Source: Bacterioplanes sanyensis (GTDB taxonomy: Bacteria > Pseudomonadota > Gammaproteobacteria > Pseudomonadales > Oceanobacteraceae). Taken from it: 64,000 nucleotides of DNA. The stretch covers positions 62,001 to 126,000 of the forward strand of contig NZ_BMYY01000009.1 of assembly GCF_014652515.1 (NCBI RefSeq), written 5' to 3'. The position numbers and the translations under genes are program-made. Below, in pieces: positions 39,549-48,720 of the stretch. The notes under the pieces were generated by a model. The model made no database searches. It had not been told where the DNA came from and was given only the letters and a program-made list of their open reading frames with translations. The first letter of the stretch is position 1. Every line of letters starts with the position of its first letter.

Positions 39549-41181
39549 ATACACCGAAGCGTTTCACCAGTTGGCGTAAGCGCTCGCTCTGCTCGGCCAA
39601 ATCATGTGAGCTGCTGTCGGACTGGCTCATATAATCGGCAATGTGGTTGGATGAGTCGGCAATGGTGGCCAAGTTTTGGGTAATTTCACCGGCCACGCTG
39701 CTTTGCTGCTCCACCGCGCTGGCGATGTTGATGTTCATTTCCATAATGGTGCTGACCGCTTGGGTAATGGCGCGAATGCGCTCGGCTGCCTCATCGGCCA
39801 TTTCGGCGGTGCTTTTCGACGTCGCGGCATTTTCGGCCATGGCATTTACCGCGCTAGCGGCTTGCTGCTGTAGCCGGCTGATCATGGTGTCGATTTCTTC
39901 CGTCGACGCTTGAGTCCTTGAGGCTAGGGTACGCACTTCATCGGCCACCACAGCAAAGCCTCGGCCTTGCTCGCCCGCACGTGCTGCTTCGATGGCGGCA
40001 TTCAAAGCCAATAAGTTGGTTTGCTCGGCAATGCCACGAATCACGCTCAACACCGAACCGATGGACTCGGTTTCGTTGCGCAGACCATCAACGACTTGCT
40101 GTGATTCACCAATGGTTTCAGCTAACTGATCAATGCGCTGCTTGGTTTGCTCAACCGTACTGACCCCAGCTTGGGCATTATCATCGGCATGACGGGCGGC
40201 ATCGGCCGCTTGCTCGGCATTTTGTGCCACACCTTCAATGGTTTGCGTCATCTCAGTGGCACCCGTGGCCGCTTGCTCGGCTTGCAAGCGCTGATCTTCG
40301 GTTAGCGCACGGGTGTCACTGGCCATACTGGTGAGCTTTTGACCACACAGGGCGACTGATTCTGTGGCCTGACGCACGTCCGTCATGACATCGTGCAGTT
40401 GCTGCATAAAGCGATTAAAGGAAGTGGCTATGCCGCTAATTTCATCGTTGCCGCTGCTGGGTAAGCGGTGAGTAAGGTCGGCATCGCCACTGGCGGCATT
40501 GGCCATGGCATCGGCGAGATTCGCCAGCGGAATGCGGATACTTTGCACGATAAAGAACAGCAGTACCCCCACCAGCAGCAACAGTAGGCCGTTCATGATG
40601 AGTTGCTGGCGCACTTCAGCGGCAAACTGTTGCTGTACGTCATCGAGATAAACGCCTGTACCTATGACCCAATCCCAAGCTGCGAAATGACGCACATAGC
40701 TAACTTTATCGACGGGGGTTTCGCTGCCTTTTTTAGGCCACTGGTAGGCCACTAGGCCACCGTCGCTGGAAGCTTTGGCGACTTTATTGATTTCTCGGAA
40801 CAGATAGAGCCCATTAGGATCTTTGACGCTATCAACATTTTTACCTTCTAATGCTGGCTTGGCAGCATGCATGATCACCACGGGCTTGGAGTCGTTGACC
40901 CAGAAATAGTCGCCCGCGCCATACAGTAAGTGACGCAAGGCATCTTTGGCCTGCTGTTGGGCTTGGTCTTTACTCAAACCTTGTTGCTGTAGGCTGTGAA
41001 AGTAGCGCACCTGACTGTATGCTGCGTCCACCAGTTGATGCAGCGACTCTTGTTTTTCCTCCATGACCAAGCGGTATTCTGTGCGCAGAGCCTGTACCGT
41101 GATAATGATCAGAACCAAGGTGGTAACGCCCAGCATGAGCCACAGCCGGCTTTGAATGCTGAGCAAGCGCAAGGACTTCAT
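39547..41181 (-). CDS. Methyl-accepting chemotaxis protein with single Cache sensor domain
   Basis: A 544-residue chemoreceptor. A membrane helix lies at about residues 13-33. The periplasmic sCache_2-type domain (about 40-185) includes [10 protein letters not shown] and the [14 protein letters not shown] end block. A second helix (about 190-212), a HAMP domain and a long coiled-coil signalling domain follow. The hairpin tip [35 protein letters not shown] binds CheA/CheW. No C-terminal CheR-binding pentapeptide is evident. The start at 41181 has an AGAGGT site; the frame is open to 41250. The ligand is unknown; Cache_2 domains often bind organic acids. Confidence 0.93.
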   Translation of the reverse strand: MKSLRLLSIQSRLWLMLGVTTLVLIIITVQALRTEYRLVMEEKQESLHQLVDAAYSQVRYFHSLQQQGLSKDQAQQQAKDALRHLLYGAGDYFWVNDSKPVVIMHAAKPALEGKNVDSVKDPNGLYLFREINKVAKASSDGGLVAYQWPKKGSETPVDKVSYVRHFAAWDWVIGTGVYLDDVQQQFAAEVRQQLIMNGLLLLLVGVLLFFIVQSIRIPLANLADAMANAASGDADLTHRLPSSGNDEISGIATSFNRFMQQLHDVMTDVRQATESVALCGQKLTSMASDTRALTEDQRLQAEQAATGATEMTQTIEGVAQNAEQAADAARHADDNAQAGVSTVEQTKQRIDQLAETIGESQQVVDGLRNETESIGSVLSVIRGIAEQTNLLALNAAIEAARAGEQGRGFAVVADEVRTLASRTQASTEEIDTMISRLQQQAASAVNAMAENAATSKSTAEMADEAAERIRAITQAVSTIMEMNINIASAVEQQSSVAGEITQNLATIADSSNHIADYMSQSDSSSHDLAEQSERLRQLVKRFGV

Positions 41182-41330
41182 AGACAGACCTCTGAAATAG
41201 TACACTGAAGGTAATGACCCTACGACAATAGCCACGTCAGAGTAGGGCACTGGGCTGGGCGTGTTCGTTTTAATGATGGCCAGCCGACTGTTCGAGTTTA
41301 GACCAACCTTTATCAGTGGTAGGAACTGCT

Positions 41331-41702
41331 ATGATTCCCACGTCAATAAAAGTACATAAAACCAGTCGTACACTGGTATTAGGTTATGAAGATGGTCAGT
41401 ATGAGCTGAGCTTTGAGCTATTGCGGGTTTATTCGCCCTCTGCCGAGGTGCGAGGTCATGGCACGGGCAACGGCGTTTTGCAGTATGGCAAAAAAGACGT
41501 CGGCTTATTGCGCATTGAGCCTGCGGGTAATTATGCCCTGAAACTGGTGTTCGACGATGGCCATGATTCTGGCCTGTACGACTGGAATTATTTGCGCCAC
41601 TTGTGTCTGAATCAGCAGAGCTTGTGGCAAGAGTATCTGCAGCAGTTAGAGGCTGCAGGCAAGGAGCGCAGCTCCAACGAGATTCAATTTAAAGCGCTGT
41701 AA
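41331..41702 (+). CDS. DUF971 (GBBH-like N-terminal) protein
   Basis: A 123-residue soluble protein of the DUF971 family, related to the N-terminal zinc-binding domain of gamma-butyrobetaine hydroxylase. The SAEVRGHGTG segment and the C-terminal GHDSGLYDWNYLRHLC block, which includes His and Cys candidates for metal binding, are typical. Family members are often found next to hslVU; here the convergent chemoreceptor gene lies between them. The ATG at 41331 is preferred over a codon 15 bases upstream because of the AGGAACTGCT leader. Function is unknown. Confidence 0.85.
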   Translation: MIPTSIKVHKTSRTLVLGYEDGQYELSFELLRVYSPSAEVRGHGTGNGVLQYGKKDVGLLRIEPAGNYALKLVFDDGHDSGLYDWNYLRHLCLNQQSLWQEYLQQLEAAGKERSSNEIQFKAL

Positions 41703-41736
41703 AAGTTACAGTGCGCGACCCAACAGGAGCGTCAGT

Positions 41737-44235
41737 TTGACGAATTCCAAATCGGATAATCTTAACGATCCGAATGCCGCCGCCGAGGCGGAAAAATATG
41801 ACAACCCAGTGGCCAGCCGTGAGGCGTTATTAGCGCTACTGGAGCGTAGCGACCGGCCGATGAGTCACGCCGATGTGTGCGAGGCGCTAAACGAAAGCGA
41901 TGAGGAACGGGTGGAAGCACTGCGCCGTCGCTTGATTGCCATGGCCCGTGATGGCCAACTGATTAGCAATCGTCGCAATCAATTTATGCCGATGGACAAA
42001 GCCAACCTGGTGCAGGGTTTGGTGATGGGCCATCGCGATGGCTTTGGTTTTGTATTACGCGACGGCGAAGACGATGTGTACCTGTCTAATCGCCAAATGA
42101 GCAAGGTATTCCATGGTGATCGTGTTGCCGTGCAAATACTGGGTCACGATCGCCGTGGCCGGCCAGAAGGTAAAATTGTCGAAGTATTAGAGCGCAATAC
42201 CCACCAAGTCGTCGGACGTTATTTCGACCAAAGCGGTGTGGGCGTGGTGCAACCCGACAATAAGCGGGTGAGTCATGAAGTGCTGGTGCCACCGCATGGT
42301 CGGGCCGGCGCGCAACACGGCCAATTTGTGCTGGTGCAAATTACCCAGCAGCCCAAGCCTGGTGGTTTGCCCATGGGCGAAGTGGTGGAAGTGCTGGGCG
42401 ATCATTTAGCGCCCGGTATGGAAATTGACGTCGCCATTCGCAGCCATAATATTCCCGCGGAATGGCCCGATGCCGTGGTGCATGAAGCCAAGCGCTTACC
42501 CGATCGCGTGGCCGAGGCCGATAAACAACAACGCATAGATTTGCGCCATTTGCCGTTTGTCACCATTGATGGCGAAGACGCCAAAGACTTTGACGACGCG
42601 GTCTACTGTGAAGTCAATAAAAAAACCGGTGGTTGGCGCTTGTATGTCGCCATTGCCGATGTCTCTCATTATGTCAAAGTTGGTAGCGCGCTAGATCATC
42701 AAGCGCATTTGCGCGGCAACTCGGTGTATTTTCCAGAGTTTGTGGTGCCCATGCTGCCGGAGAAACTGTCTAACGGCTTGTGCTCGCTTAACCCAGAAGT
42801 CGACCGCTTGGTGATGGTGTGTGAAATGACCATTTCTAAAAATGGTCGTTTATCGGGTTATAAATTTATGGAAGGGGTGATTCACAGTCATGCCCGCCTG
42901 ACCTACAACAAAGTCTGGCAAATGCTGGAGCAGCCCATTAGCGAAGAGGGCAAATCCTGGCGCAAGCATTACCAGCCTATCGTGCCGCACTTAGAAAATC
43001 TCTACACCTTGTTTAAATTACTGCGTCAAATGCGTGAGCAGCGTGGCGCCATGGATTTTGACTCAGTTGAAACGCGCATTATTTTTGATGCCGAGCGCAA
43101 GATTCAACAAATCGTACCGACCTCGCGTAACGATGCACACATGCTGATTGAAGAATGCATGCTGGCCGCCAACGTCTGCACCGCTGATTTTTTTGAGCGC
43201 TATGAGTTGCCGGCTTTATTTCGCGTGCACAAAGGCCCGAGCGAAGAAAAGTTAGAAAATTTGCATGCCTTTTTAGGTGAGTTGGGTTTGTCGATGCGCC
43301 ACGGTAAAGAGCCGTCTCCGAAAGATTACCAAGCCTTGCTGCAGCAAATTGAAGATCGACCTGACTCGCATTTAATTCAAACCGTGATGCTGCGCTCGCT
43401 CAGCCAGGCACAATACGACCCAGAAAACGAAGGCCACTTTGGCTTAGCGTATAAAGCTTATACCCACTTTACCTCGCCGATTCGTCGTTACCCAGATTTG
43501 CTCGTGCATCGCGGTATTCGCCATATTATTCGCAGCGATAAAGAATGCCGCCACGTGCGTCGGGTAAAAGGCGCGCCTAACCTAGATCGCAAACAGATTT
43601 ATCCGTACGACTTAGCCGCCATGGTGCAACTGGGTGAGCATTGCTCCATGACCGAGCGCCGTGCCGATGATGCCACCCGCGATGTCGTTGACTTTCTTAA
43701 GTGTGAATACATTCGCGAGCATGTGGGTGAAGAGTTTGAAGGTGTTATTTCGGCCGTCACCGGTTTTGGTTTGTTTGTTGAATTGAAAGATGTGTATGTC
43801 GAAGGCTTGGTGCACGTCAGCTCGCTGCAAAACGACTATTACCAGTTTGACTCGGTTAAGCATCGCTTAACAGGCGAGCGCACACGCCGCAGTTTCCGCC
43901 TAGGTGACAGTGTTTGGGTGCGCGTGGTCGCGGTTAATTTGGATGATCGCAAAGTCGACTTTGAACTGACATCTATGCCGAAAAAACCGGGCCGCCAAGA
44001 TCTGGACATGCCTACGCCAGCGCGCCTTCCGCGCAAACGCACAGCGGCAGGGGAACAGGCTAAGCCGCTCGCGCCCGGGCGTAAGAAGCCAGCGGCAAAA
44101 GATGGCGACGGCAAAGCGAAAAAAGGCAAAAAAAAGCCCAGTAAGCGCCAAAGGCTGAACGCTAAAAAATCGCCCGATAAAGCGGGTAAAAAGCCGAGTA
44201 AGAAAAAGGCTGCTAACAAGGCCAAGAAAAAGTAG
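41737..44235 (+). CDS. rnr: Ribonuclease R
   Basis: An 832-residue 3'-5' hydrolytic exoribonuclease that degrades structured RNA. In order: a winged-helix N-terminal region (about 30-95), cold-shock domains, and the RNB catalytic domain with DGEDAKDFDDAVYCE (metal Asp cluster near 281). An S1 domain (about 650-735) and a long Lys-rich tail (about 760-832) with KKPSK-type repeats follow. The start is a TTG at 41737 with CAGGAGC eight bases upstream. rlmB follows after 12 bases, the widespread rnr-rlmB operon. Confidence 0.96.
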   Translation: MTNSKSDNLNDPNAAAEAEKYDNPVASREALLALLERSDRPMSHADVCEALNESDEERVEALRRRLIAMARDGQLISNRRNQFMPMDKANLVQGLVMGHRDGFGFVLRDGEDDVYLSNRQMSKVFHGDRVAVQILGHDRRGRPEGKIVEVLERNTHQVVGRYFDQSGVGVVQPDNKRVSHEVLVPPHGRAGAQHGQFVLVQITQQPKPGGLPMGEVVEVLGDHLAPGMEIDVAIRSHNIPAEWPDAVVHEAKRLPDRVAEADKQQRIDLRHLPFVTIDGEDAKDFDDAVYCEVNKKTGGWRLYVAIADVSHYVKVGSALDHQAHLRGNSVYFPEFVVPMLPEKLSNGLCSLNPEVDRLVMVCEMTISKNGRLSGYKFMEGVIHSHARLTYNKVWQMLEQPISEEGKSWRKHYQPIVPHLENLYTLFKLLRQMREQRGAMDFDSVETRIIFDAERKIQQIVPTSRNDAHMLIEECMLAANVCTADFFERYELPALFRVHKGPSEEKLENLHAFLGELGLSMRHGKEPSPKDYQALLQQIEDRPDSHLIQTVMLRSLSQAQYDPENEGHFGLAYKAYTHFTSPIRRYPDLLVHRGIRHIIRSDKECRHVRRVKGAPNLDRKQIYPYDLAAMVQLGEHCSMTERRADDATRDVVDFLKCEYIREHVGEEFEGVISAVTGFGLFVELKDVYVEGLVHVSSLQNDYYQFDSVKHRLTGERTRRSFRLGDSVWVRVVAVNLDDRKVDFELTSMPKKPGRQDLDMPTPARLPRKRTAAGEQAKPLAPGRKKPAAKDGDGKAKKGKKKPSKRQRLNAKKSPDKAGKKPSKKKAANKAKKK

Positions 44236-44247
44236 AGACTGAATTGC

Positions 44248-44985
44248 ATGAAGTTAGAAGCAGTATACGGCTTGCATGCCGTCACCACCTTGTTGCAGCG
44301 CTCAGCGCGCCAAGTGGCGGAAGTTTGGGTACAAAAAGGCCGTGTTGATCAGCGCATGCAACGCGTGTTGGAGCTGGCGAAGGAACAAGGCATTGACGTT
44401 CGTGAGGCTGATAAAGGCTTAATGAATCAAAAAGCCGATGGCAATCATCAGGGCATCATCGCCTTTCGCCAGCCCTTGCAGGGCACCAGCGAAAAGCAGT
44501 TACCTGATTTACTCGACGCCATCGACGGCAATGCCTTTATTCTGATTCTGGATGGCGTGACCGACCCGCATAACCTAGGGGCGTGCATTCGCACCGCCGA
44601 TGCGGCCGGTGTGCATGTGGTGATTGCGCCGAAAGATAAATCGGCACCGCTGAATGCCACCGCGGCCAAGGTGGCGTGTGGCGCAGCGGAAGTTGTGCCC
44701 TATGTACAGGTGACTAACTTGGCGCGCACCATGAAAGAGCTGCAGGAGCGTGGTATCTGGATCGGTGGCGCTGCAGGTGAAGCCGAGGCCAATATTTATC
44801 AGCAAGATTTATCTGGGCCGCTGGCCCTGGTAATGGGAGCAGAAGGCGCGGGCATGCGGCGGTTAACCCGTGAGCATTGCGATTTTCTGGTGAATATTCC
44901 CATGGCGGGCGAAGTGAGCTCGGTAAACGTCTCGGTGGCCACCGGTATTTGCTTGTTTGAAGCGGTACGGCAGCGCCGCGGTTAA
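44248..44985 (+). CDS. rlmB: 23S rRNA (guanosine-2251-2'-O)-methyltransferase
   Basis: A 245-residue SPOUT-class (TrmH-type) methyltransferase that modifies G2251 in the peptidyl-transferase loop of 23S rRNA. The N-terminal substrate-binding domain starts YGLHAVTTLLQ. The three SPOUT motifs are visible: DGVTDPHNLGACIRTADAAGV, LVMGAEGAGMRRLTREHCD and IPMAGEVSSVNVSVATGICLFE. It is co-transcribed with rnr. Confidence 0.96.
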   Translation: MKLEAVYGLHAVTTLLQRSARQVAEVWVQKGRVDQRMQRVLELAKEQGIDVREADKGLMNQKADGNHQGIIAFRQPLQGTSEKQLPDLLDAIDGNAFILILDGVTDPHNLGACIRTADAAGVHVVIAPKDKSAPLNATAAKVACGAAEVVPYVQVTNLARTMKELQERGIWIGGAAGEAEANIYQQDLSGPLALVMGAEGAGMRRLTREHCDFLVNIPMAGEVSSVNVSVATGICLFEAVRQRRG

Positions 44986-44990
44986 TGCTA

Positions 44991-45015
44991 GGGGCTTGCT
45001 GCAACAGCAAGCCCC
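44991..45015. terminator. Stem-loop between convergent rlmB and CoA-transferase genes
   Basis: A 10-bp perfect stem GGGGCTTGCT / AGCAAGCCCC with a GCAAC loop. It lacks a T-run on either side, so termination is likely but not certain. Confidence 0.65.
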
Positions 45016-45024
45016 CTGCAAGGG

Positions 45025-46338
45025 TTAAATCAAATCCAGTGCTCTGGCCTGCTCATGTAATTGATCGCGAAATGCGGGATGCGCAATGCTAATTAACGCC
45101 CGCGCTCGCTGCGGTAACGACAACCCTTTTAAATCGACACAGCCATATTCGGTAACCACGAACTGGGTATCCATGCGGGTGTCGGTAACGGTGCCGCCTA
45201 ATAGCGTCGGCACTATTCGGCTTAATGTGCCGCCCTTGGCGGTGGACTGCAGCGCAATAAAGGAACGCCCACCTTTGGAGCGAAAGGCGCCGCGGACAAA
45301 ATCCAACTGGCCGCCGGTGCCAGAAAACGGCTGGCCCGCCAACTGCTCGGCGTTGATTTGCCCGGTTAAATCCACCTCGATGGCGGCATTCACCGAGACC
45401 ATCTTCTGGTTCTTCTGAATAATCATTGGGTTGTTCACCCAAGAGGCTGGATAGCCAACGATGGAGGGGTTGTCATCCATAAAGTCGTACATGGCTTTAT
45501 CGCCCAGCGCGAGGGTAAACACGTGTTTGTGCTGCATCCATAATTTGCGTCGGCCATTTAACACACCACGCTCAATTAGCCCCACCATGGCCGGGCTGAA
45601 TAGCTCAGAATGCAGGCCTAAGTCTTTATGGTCATGCAATAGGCCTAAAACGGAGTTGGGCACGCCGCCCACGCCCATTTGCAAGGTATCACCGTCGTCA
45701 ATACGTTCGGTAATGAGGCGGGCGATTTGTAAATCGATATCGCTGGGTGGGTGAGGCTGAATCTCAATTAATGGCGTGTGGTTTTCAACAATGGCGTCAA
45801 TTTCAGAGATATGCACCGAGCACTCGCCAAAGGTACGCGGCATGTTTTCATTGACCTCCACAATGACCTTGCCCGCTTTGCGGATCACACTGGCGCCATA
45901 GTCGGCATTGGTGCCAAGGCTAAAGTAACCGTGGCGGTCCATGGGTGATACCGTCACCATAAAACAGTGCGGTTCGATGTATTCGGTCAGCAGGCGGCCG
46001 ACTTGAGAAAAGCTGGCGGGGACGAACTCCATCATTGCTCTGTGGTGGTATTTTTTTAACGCTTGGCGATCGTGACCACTCATAAACAGTGGCCGTGGGC
46101 AGACCTTGTCAGCCAATTCTGGTACCAAAATCGTGTCGCATAAGGCCTGAGTACCATGCATGTAATACAGATTCAGCTCATTCAGCTGCGATTGATGCAA
46201 AGCGTCGGCAACGCCTTGCATGAGTGCTGGCGGCATGGCGACGCTCATACCCAAGACCAGATTATCGCCGTCACGTAAGTATTCGGCCGCCTGGGTAGGG
46301 GTGGTGAGTTTTTGCTGGTAAAGGCCTTGAATATCCAT
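45025..46338 (-). CDS. Acetyl-CoA hydrolase/transferase family protein
   Basis: A 437-residue class I CoA-transferase/hydrolase, most like 4-hydroxybutyrate or acetate CoA-transferases. Visible blocks include LQMGVGGVPNSVLG, the region around GLHSELFSPAMVGLIERG, FSGTGGQLDFVRGA and the C-terminal VVTEYGCVDLKGLSLPQRARALI. It would move CoA between acetyl-CoA and another carboxylate, or hydrolyse acyl-CoA. The substrate is not determined by sequence. The gene is monocistronic and converges on rlmB. Confidence 0.85.
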   Translation of the reverse strand: MDIQGLYQQKLTTPTQAAEYLRDGDNLVLGMSVAMPPALMQGVADALHQSQLNELNLYYMHGTQALCDTILVPELADKVCPRPLFMSGHDRQALKKYHHRAMMEFVPASFSQVGRLLTEYIEPHCFMVTVSPMDRHGYFSLGTNADYGASVIRKAGKVIVEVNENMPRTFGECSVHISEIDAIVENHTPLIEIQPHPPSDIDLQIARLITERIDDGDTLQMGVGGVPNSVLGLLHDHKDLGLHSELFSPAMVGLIERGVLNGRRKLWMQHKHVFTLALGDKAMYDFMDDNPSIVGYPASWVNNPMIIQKNQKMVSVNAAIEVDLTGQINAEQLAGQPFSGTGGQLDFVRGAFRSKGGRSFIALQSTAKGGTLSRIVPTLLGGTVTDTRMDTQFVVTEYGCVDLKGLSLPQRARALISIAHPAFRDQLHEQARALDLI

Positions 46339-46604
46339 GGCTATTGACCCTGTGCAAGTGAATGATAAAGGAAGAAAGCACTGAAACCTTAGCAGCCAGC
46401 TTTGAAATTACGATGACAGTAAGCAAGCAGCAGGCAGGTTTGGCAACTTAGACGCAACGCTCGGTATGATTGGTGATTTTCGGCCACTTTGTCCGTTCGA
46501 GAAGCTGAGCATTTGTGTGCCTTGGCACACGGGTTGCCATTGCTGTGGCCTTGACTGCCAGCAATAATAGCCACACTTTTTAGGCAAGCTAACGGGAGCA
46601 CACT

Positions 46605-47714
46605 GTGGATTGGTGGCAGGACTTACTCAACCAAAATTACGACTGGTTCTGGGATGTCGGCATAGCCCTGTCGTTGACCCTAGTGCTGGCATTTGCCTGG
46701 CGCTTGGCGCGGCATAAAATGCTGGCTTTGGCCGCTAAAACCCGTAATCGCTGGGATGACGTGGTAGTGGATGCCATTGGTGTACCGATTAACTGGGGCA
46801 TTCTCGCCATCGGCGCGACTTGGACGGCGGACATCAGCGCGCGTCATTTTGCTTCCGAAATCGTCACCAGCATTCCTATTGTGCGCCAGCTGTCATTGCT
46901 GATCTTGGTGGCGTGGGCCATCTGGCGTTTAATCAATCGGGTAGAGGTGCGCCAGCTAGACAGTGGAGCCGACCCCACCACGGTGCAAATGGTGGGCAAG
47001 GTCGCCAAATTGGCGGTGACCTTTTTAATTGTATTGCCTGTGTTTCAGATGCTGGGCATCTCTATTTCTGGCCTGCTGGCCTTTGGTGGTGTTGGCGGCT
47101 TGGTCGTAGGCATGGCGGCCAAAGACCTGCTGGCTAACTTCTTTGGTTCCATCATTGTGTACATGGATCGCCCGTTTAAAGTCGGCGACTGGGTGCGCTC
47201 GCCGGACCGCAACATCGAGGGCACGGTAGAGCACATCGGCTTTCGCGTGACCCGCATTCGCACTTTTGATAAGCGGCCACTGTATGTGCCCAATGCCATA
47301 TTCACCAACATTGTGGTGGAGAACCCGTCACGCATGCTCAATCGCCGCATTTACGAGACCATTGGTATTCGCTACCAAGACGCTCGCCTGATGCAGCCCA
47401 TCATTGATGATGTGCGCGCCATGTTGGAGCAGCACCCTGATATTGATCAGAACTGCACCATGATTGTGAACTTCAACAGTTTTGGTGCTTCCAGTTTGGA
47501 TTTCTTTATTTACACCTTTACCAAAACCACGGCTTGGGTAGAGTTTCACGCCATCAAACAGGACGTGCTGCTGCAGGTGATGAACATCATTCATGCTCAT
47601 GGTGGTGACTGTGCCTTCCCGACTCGCACCTTGCATCTGGAGTCTTTACCGGAGGCTCTGCAAGCTCAGCAAAATAGCGGCTTATCAGCGCCAACTGTGC
47701 CTGCACAAAGCTAA
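46605..47714 (+). CDS. MscS-family mechanosensitive channel
   Basis: A 369-residue inner-membrane channel with about four to five hydrophobic segments. The pore helix carries the Gly/Ala-rich FGGVGGLVVGMAAKDLLANFFGS (about residues 160-182). It is followed by the MscS beta domain (VGDWVRSPDRNIEGTVEHIGFRVTRIRTFDKRPLYVPNA) and the alpha/beta cage. It is longer than E. coli MscS (286) and resembles YnaI/YbdG-type members in layout. The start is GTG after AACGGGAG. Its last 128 bases overlap the convergent LysR gene. Confidence 0.9.
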   Translation: MDWWQDLLNQNYDWFWDVGIALSLTLVLAFAWRLARHKMLALAAKTRNRWDDVVVDAIGVPINWGILAIGATWTADISARHFASEIVTSIPIVRQLSLLILVAWAIWRLINRVEVRQLDSGADPTTVQMVGKVAKLAVTFLIVLPVFQMLGISISGLLAFGGVGGLVVGMAAKDLLANFFGSIIVYMDRPFKVGDWVRSPDRNIEGTVEHIGFRVTRIRTFDKRPLYVPNAIFTNIVVENPSRMLNRRIYETIGIRYQDARLMQPIIDDVRAMLEQHPDIDQNCTMIVNFNSFGASSLDFFIYTFTKTTAWVEFHAIKQDVLLQVMNIIHAHGGDCAFPTRTLHLESLPEALQAQQNSGLSAPTVPAQS

Positions 47715-48600
47715 TGAACGCGCGGCTGACGGGGCTGGGTTGCTTGGCCTGGGGGTATACCAGGCACCAGGAACGTCGCAGCGGGAAGTCCTCGACGGCG
47801 ACCTCCTGCAATAGCCCCAGCCGCAGCTCGGCCAAAATGCCCATGCGTGGCAGCACCGCCACGCCCATGCCTGCCATCACCGCATGCTTGACCGCATCGT
47901 TCGAGCCCAGCTCCATTACCGCCTCTAGGCTTTGACGGCGCTGTTGGCAGTGTTGCTCCAGCGCCAAGCGGGTGCCTGAGCCCAGCTCGCGCAGCAGCAG
48001 AGGGTGTTGCAAAAACGCCTCTAGGCTGACGGCATCGCGCTGTGTTAACGGGTGTCCTGCTGGAGCCACCGCCACCAATTGGTTGTCCAGAAAGGGCAGC
48101 GAGGTCAGCGGCTTTTCATTGGGCACCAAGCCCATAATCACCAAATCGTCGCGGTTATTGGCCAGTCGCTCCAGCGCTTGCTGGCGGTTCACCACATCGA
48201 TGCGCGCCTGAATGGCGGGGTATTGCTGCAAAAACAGTTGCAGTAAATGCGGCACCACATACTGGGCGGTACTGACGGCGGCAATGCGCAAGTCGCCGGC
48301 CAGCTGCCCCTGCAGGGCGTGTAAATCGCTTTGCATTTCCTTTAGATGGGTAAACAGCGCTTGGGTGCGCTGTGCCACCACTTCGCCGGCAGCGGTGCAG
48401 TAAAGTTTGCGGCCGACGTACTCAAACAAGGTTTGGTCAAGAGCGCTTTCCAGCTGGCGGATTTGCGCACTGACCGCCGGTTGCGTTAACCCCAGCAGTT
48501 GCGCTGCCTTGCCATAGCCTCGTTGTTCGTACACGGCCTGAAAAACTTGCAGCTGGCGCAGGGTTAAACGGTTGACCAGTTTTTGCACAGACAATGGCAT
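47587..48600 (-). CDS. pycR: LysR-family regulator, probable PycR
   Basis: A 337-residue transcription factor. The N-terminal winged helix (RQLQVFQAVYEQRGYGKAAQLLGLTQPAVSAQIRQLE) and the periplasmic-binding-protein-like effector domain are clear. It is divergent from pycA with a 120-bp shared promoter region, matching the pycR-pycA-pycB arrangement of Pseudomonas aeruginosa; the name rests on that context. The C-terminal 40 residues or so run into the mscS gene on the other strand and end His-rich (RHSHHHEHE). They extend past the normal end of the effector domain. The ATG at 48600 has an AAGGCG site. Confidence 0.85.
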   Translation of the reverse strand: MPLSVQKLVNRLTLRQLQVFQAVYEQRGYGKAAQLLGLTQPAVSAQIRQLESALDQTLFEYVGRKLYCTAAGEVVAQRTQALFTHLKEMQSDLHALQGQLAGDLRIAAVSTAQYVVPHLLQLFLQQYPAIQARIDVVNRQQALERLANNRDDLVIMGLVPNEKPLTSLPFLDNQLVAVAPAGHPLTQRDAVSLEAFLQHPLLLRELGSGTRLALEQHCQQRRQSLEAVMELGSNDAVKHAVMAGMGVAVLPRMGILAELRLGLLQEVAVEDFPLRRSWCLVYPQAKQPSPVSRAFISFVQAQLALISRYFAELAEPPVKTPDARCESGRHSHHHEHE

Positions 48601-48720
48601 AACAGTCGCCTTGTTTATTCATCCATAAGGTTTAGATTATGGAATACCAAAAAAATATCAATTAGGAGTGATGTTTACCCTAGGCTAGTCTGGTCAGACC
48701 TTTGCAATGGAGGCGCAACC

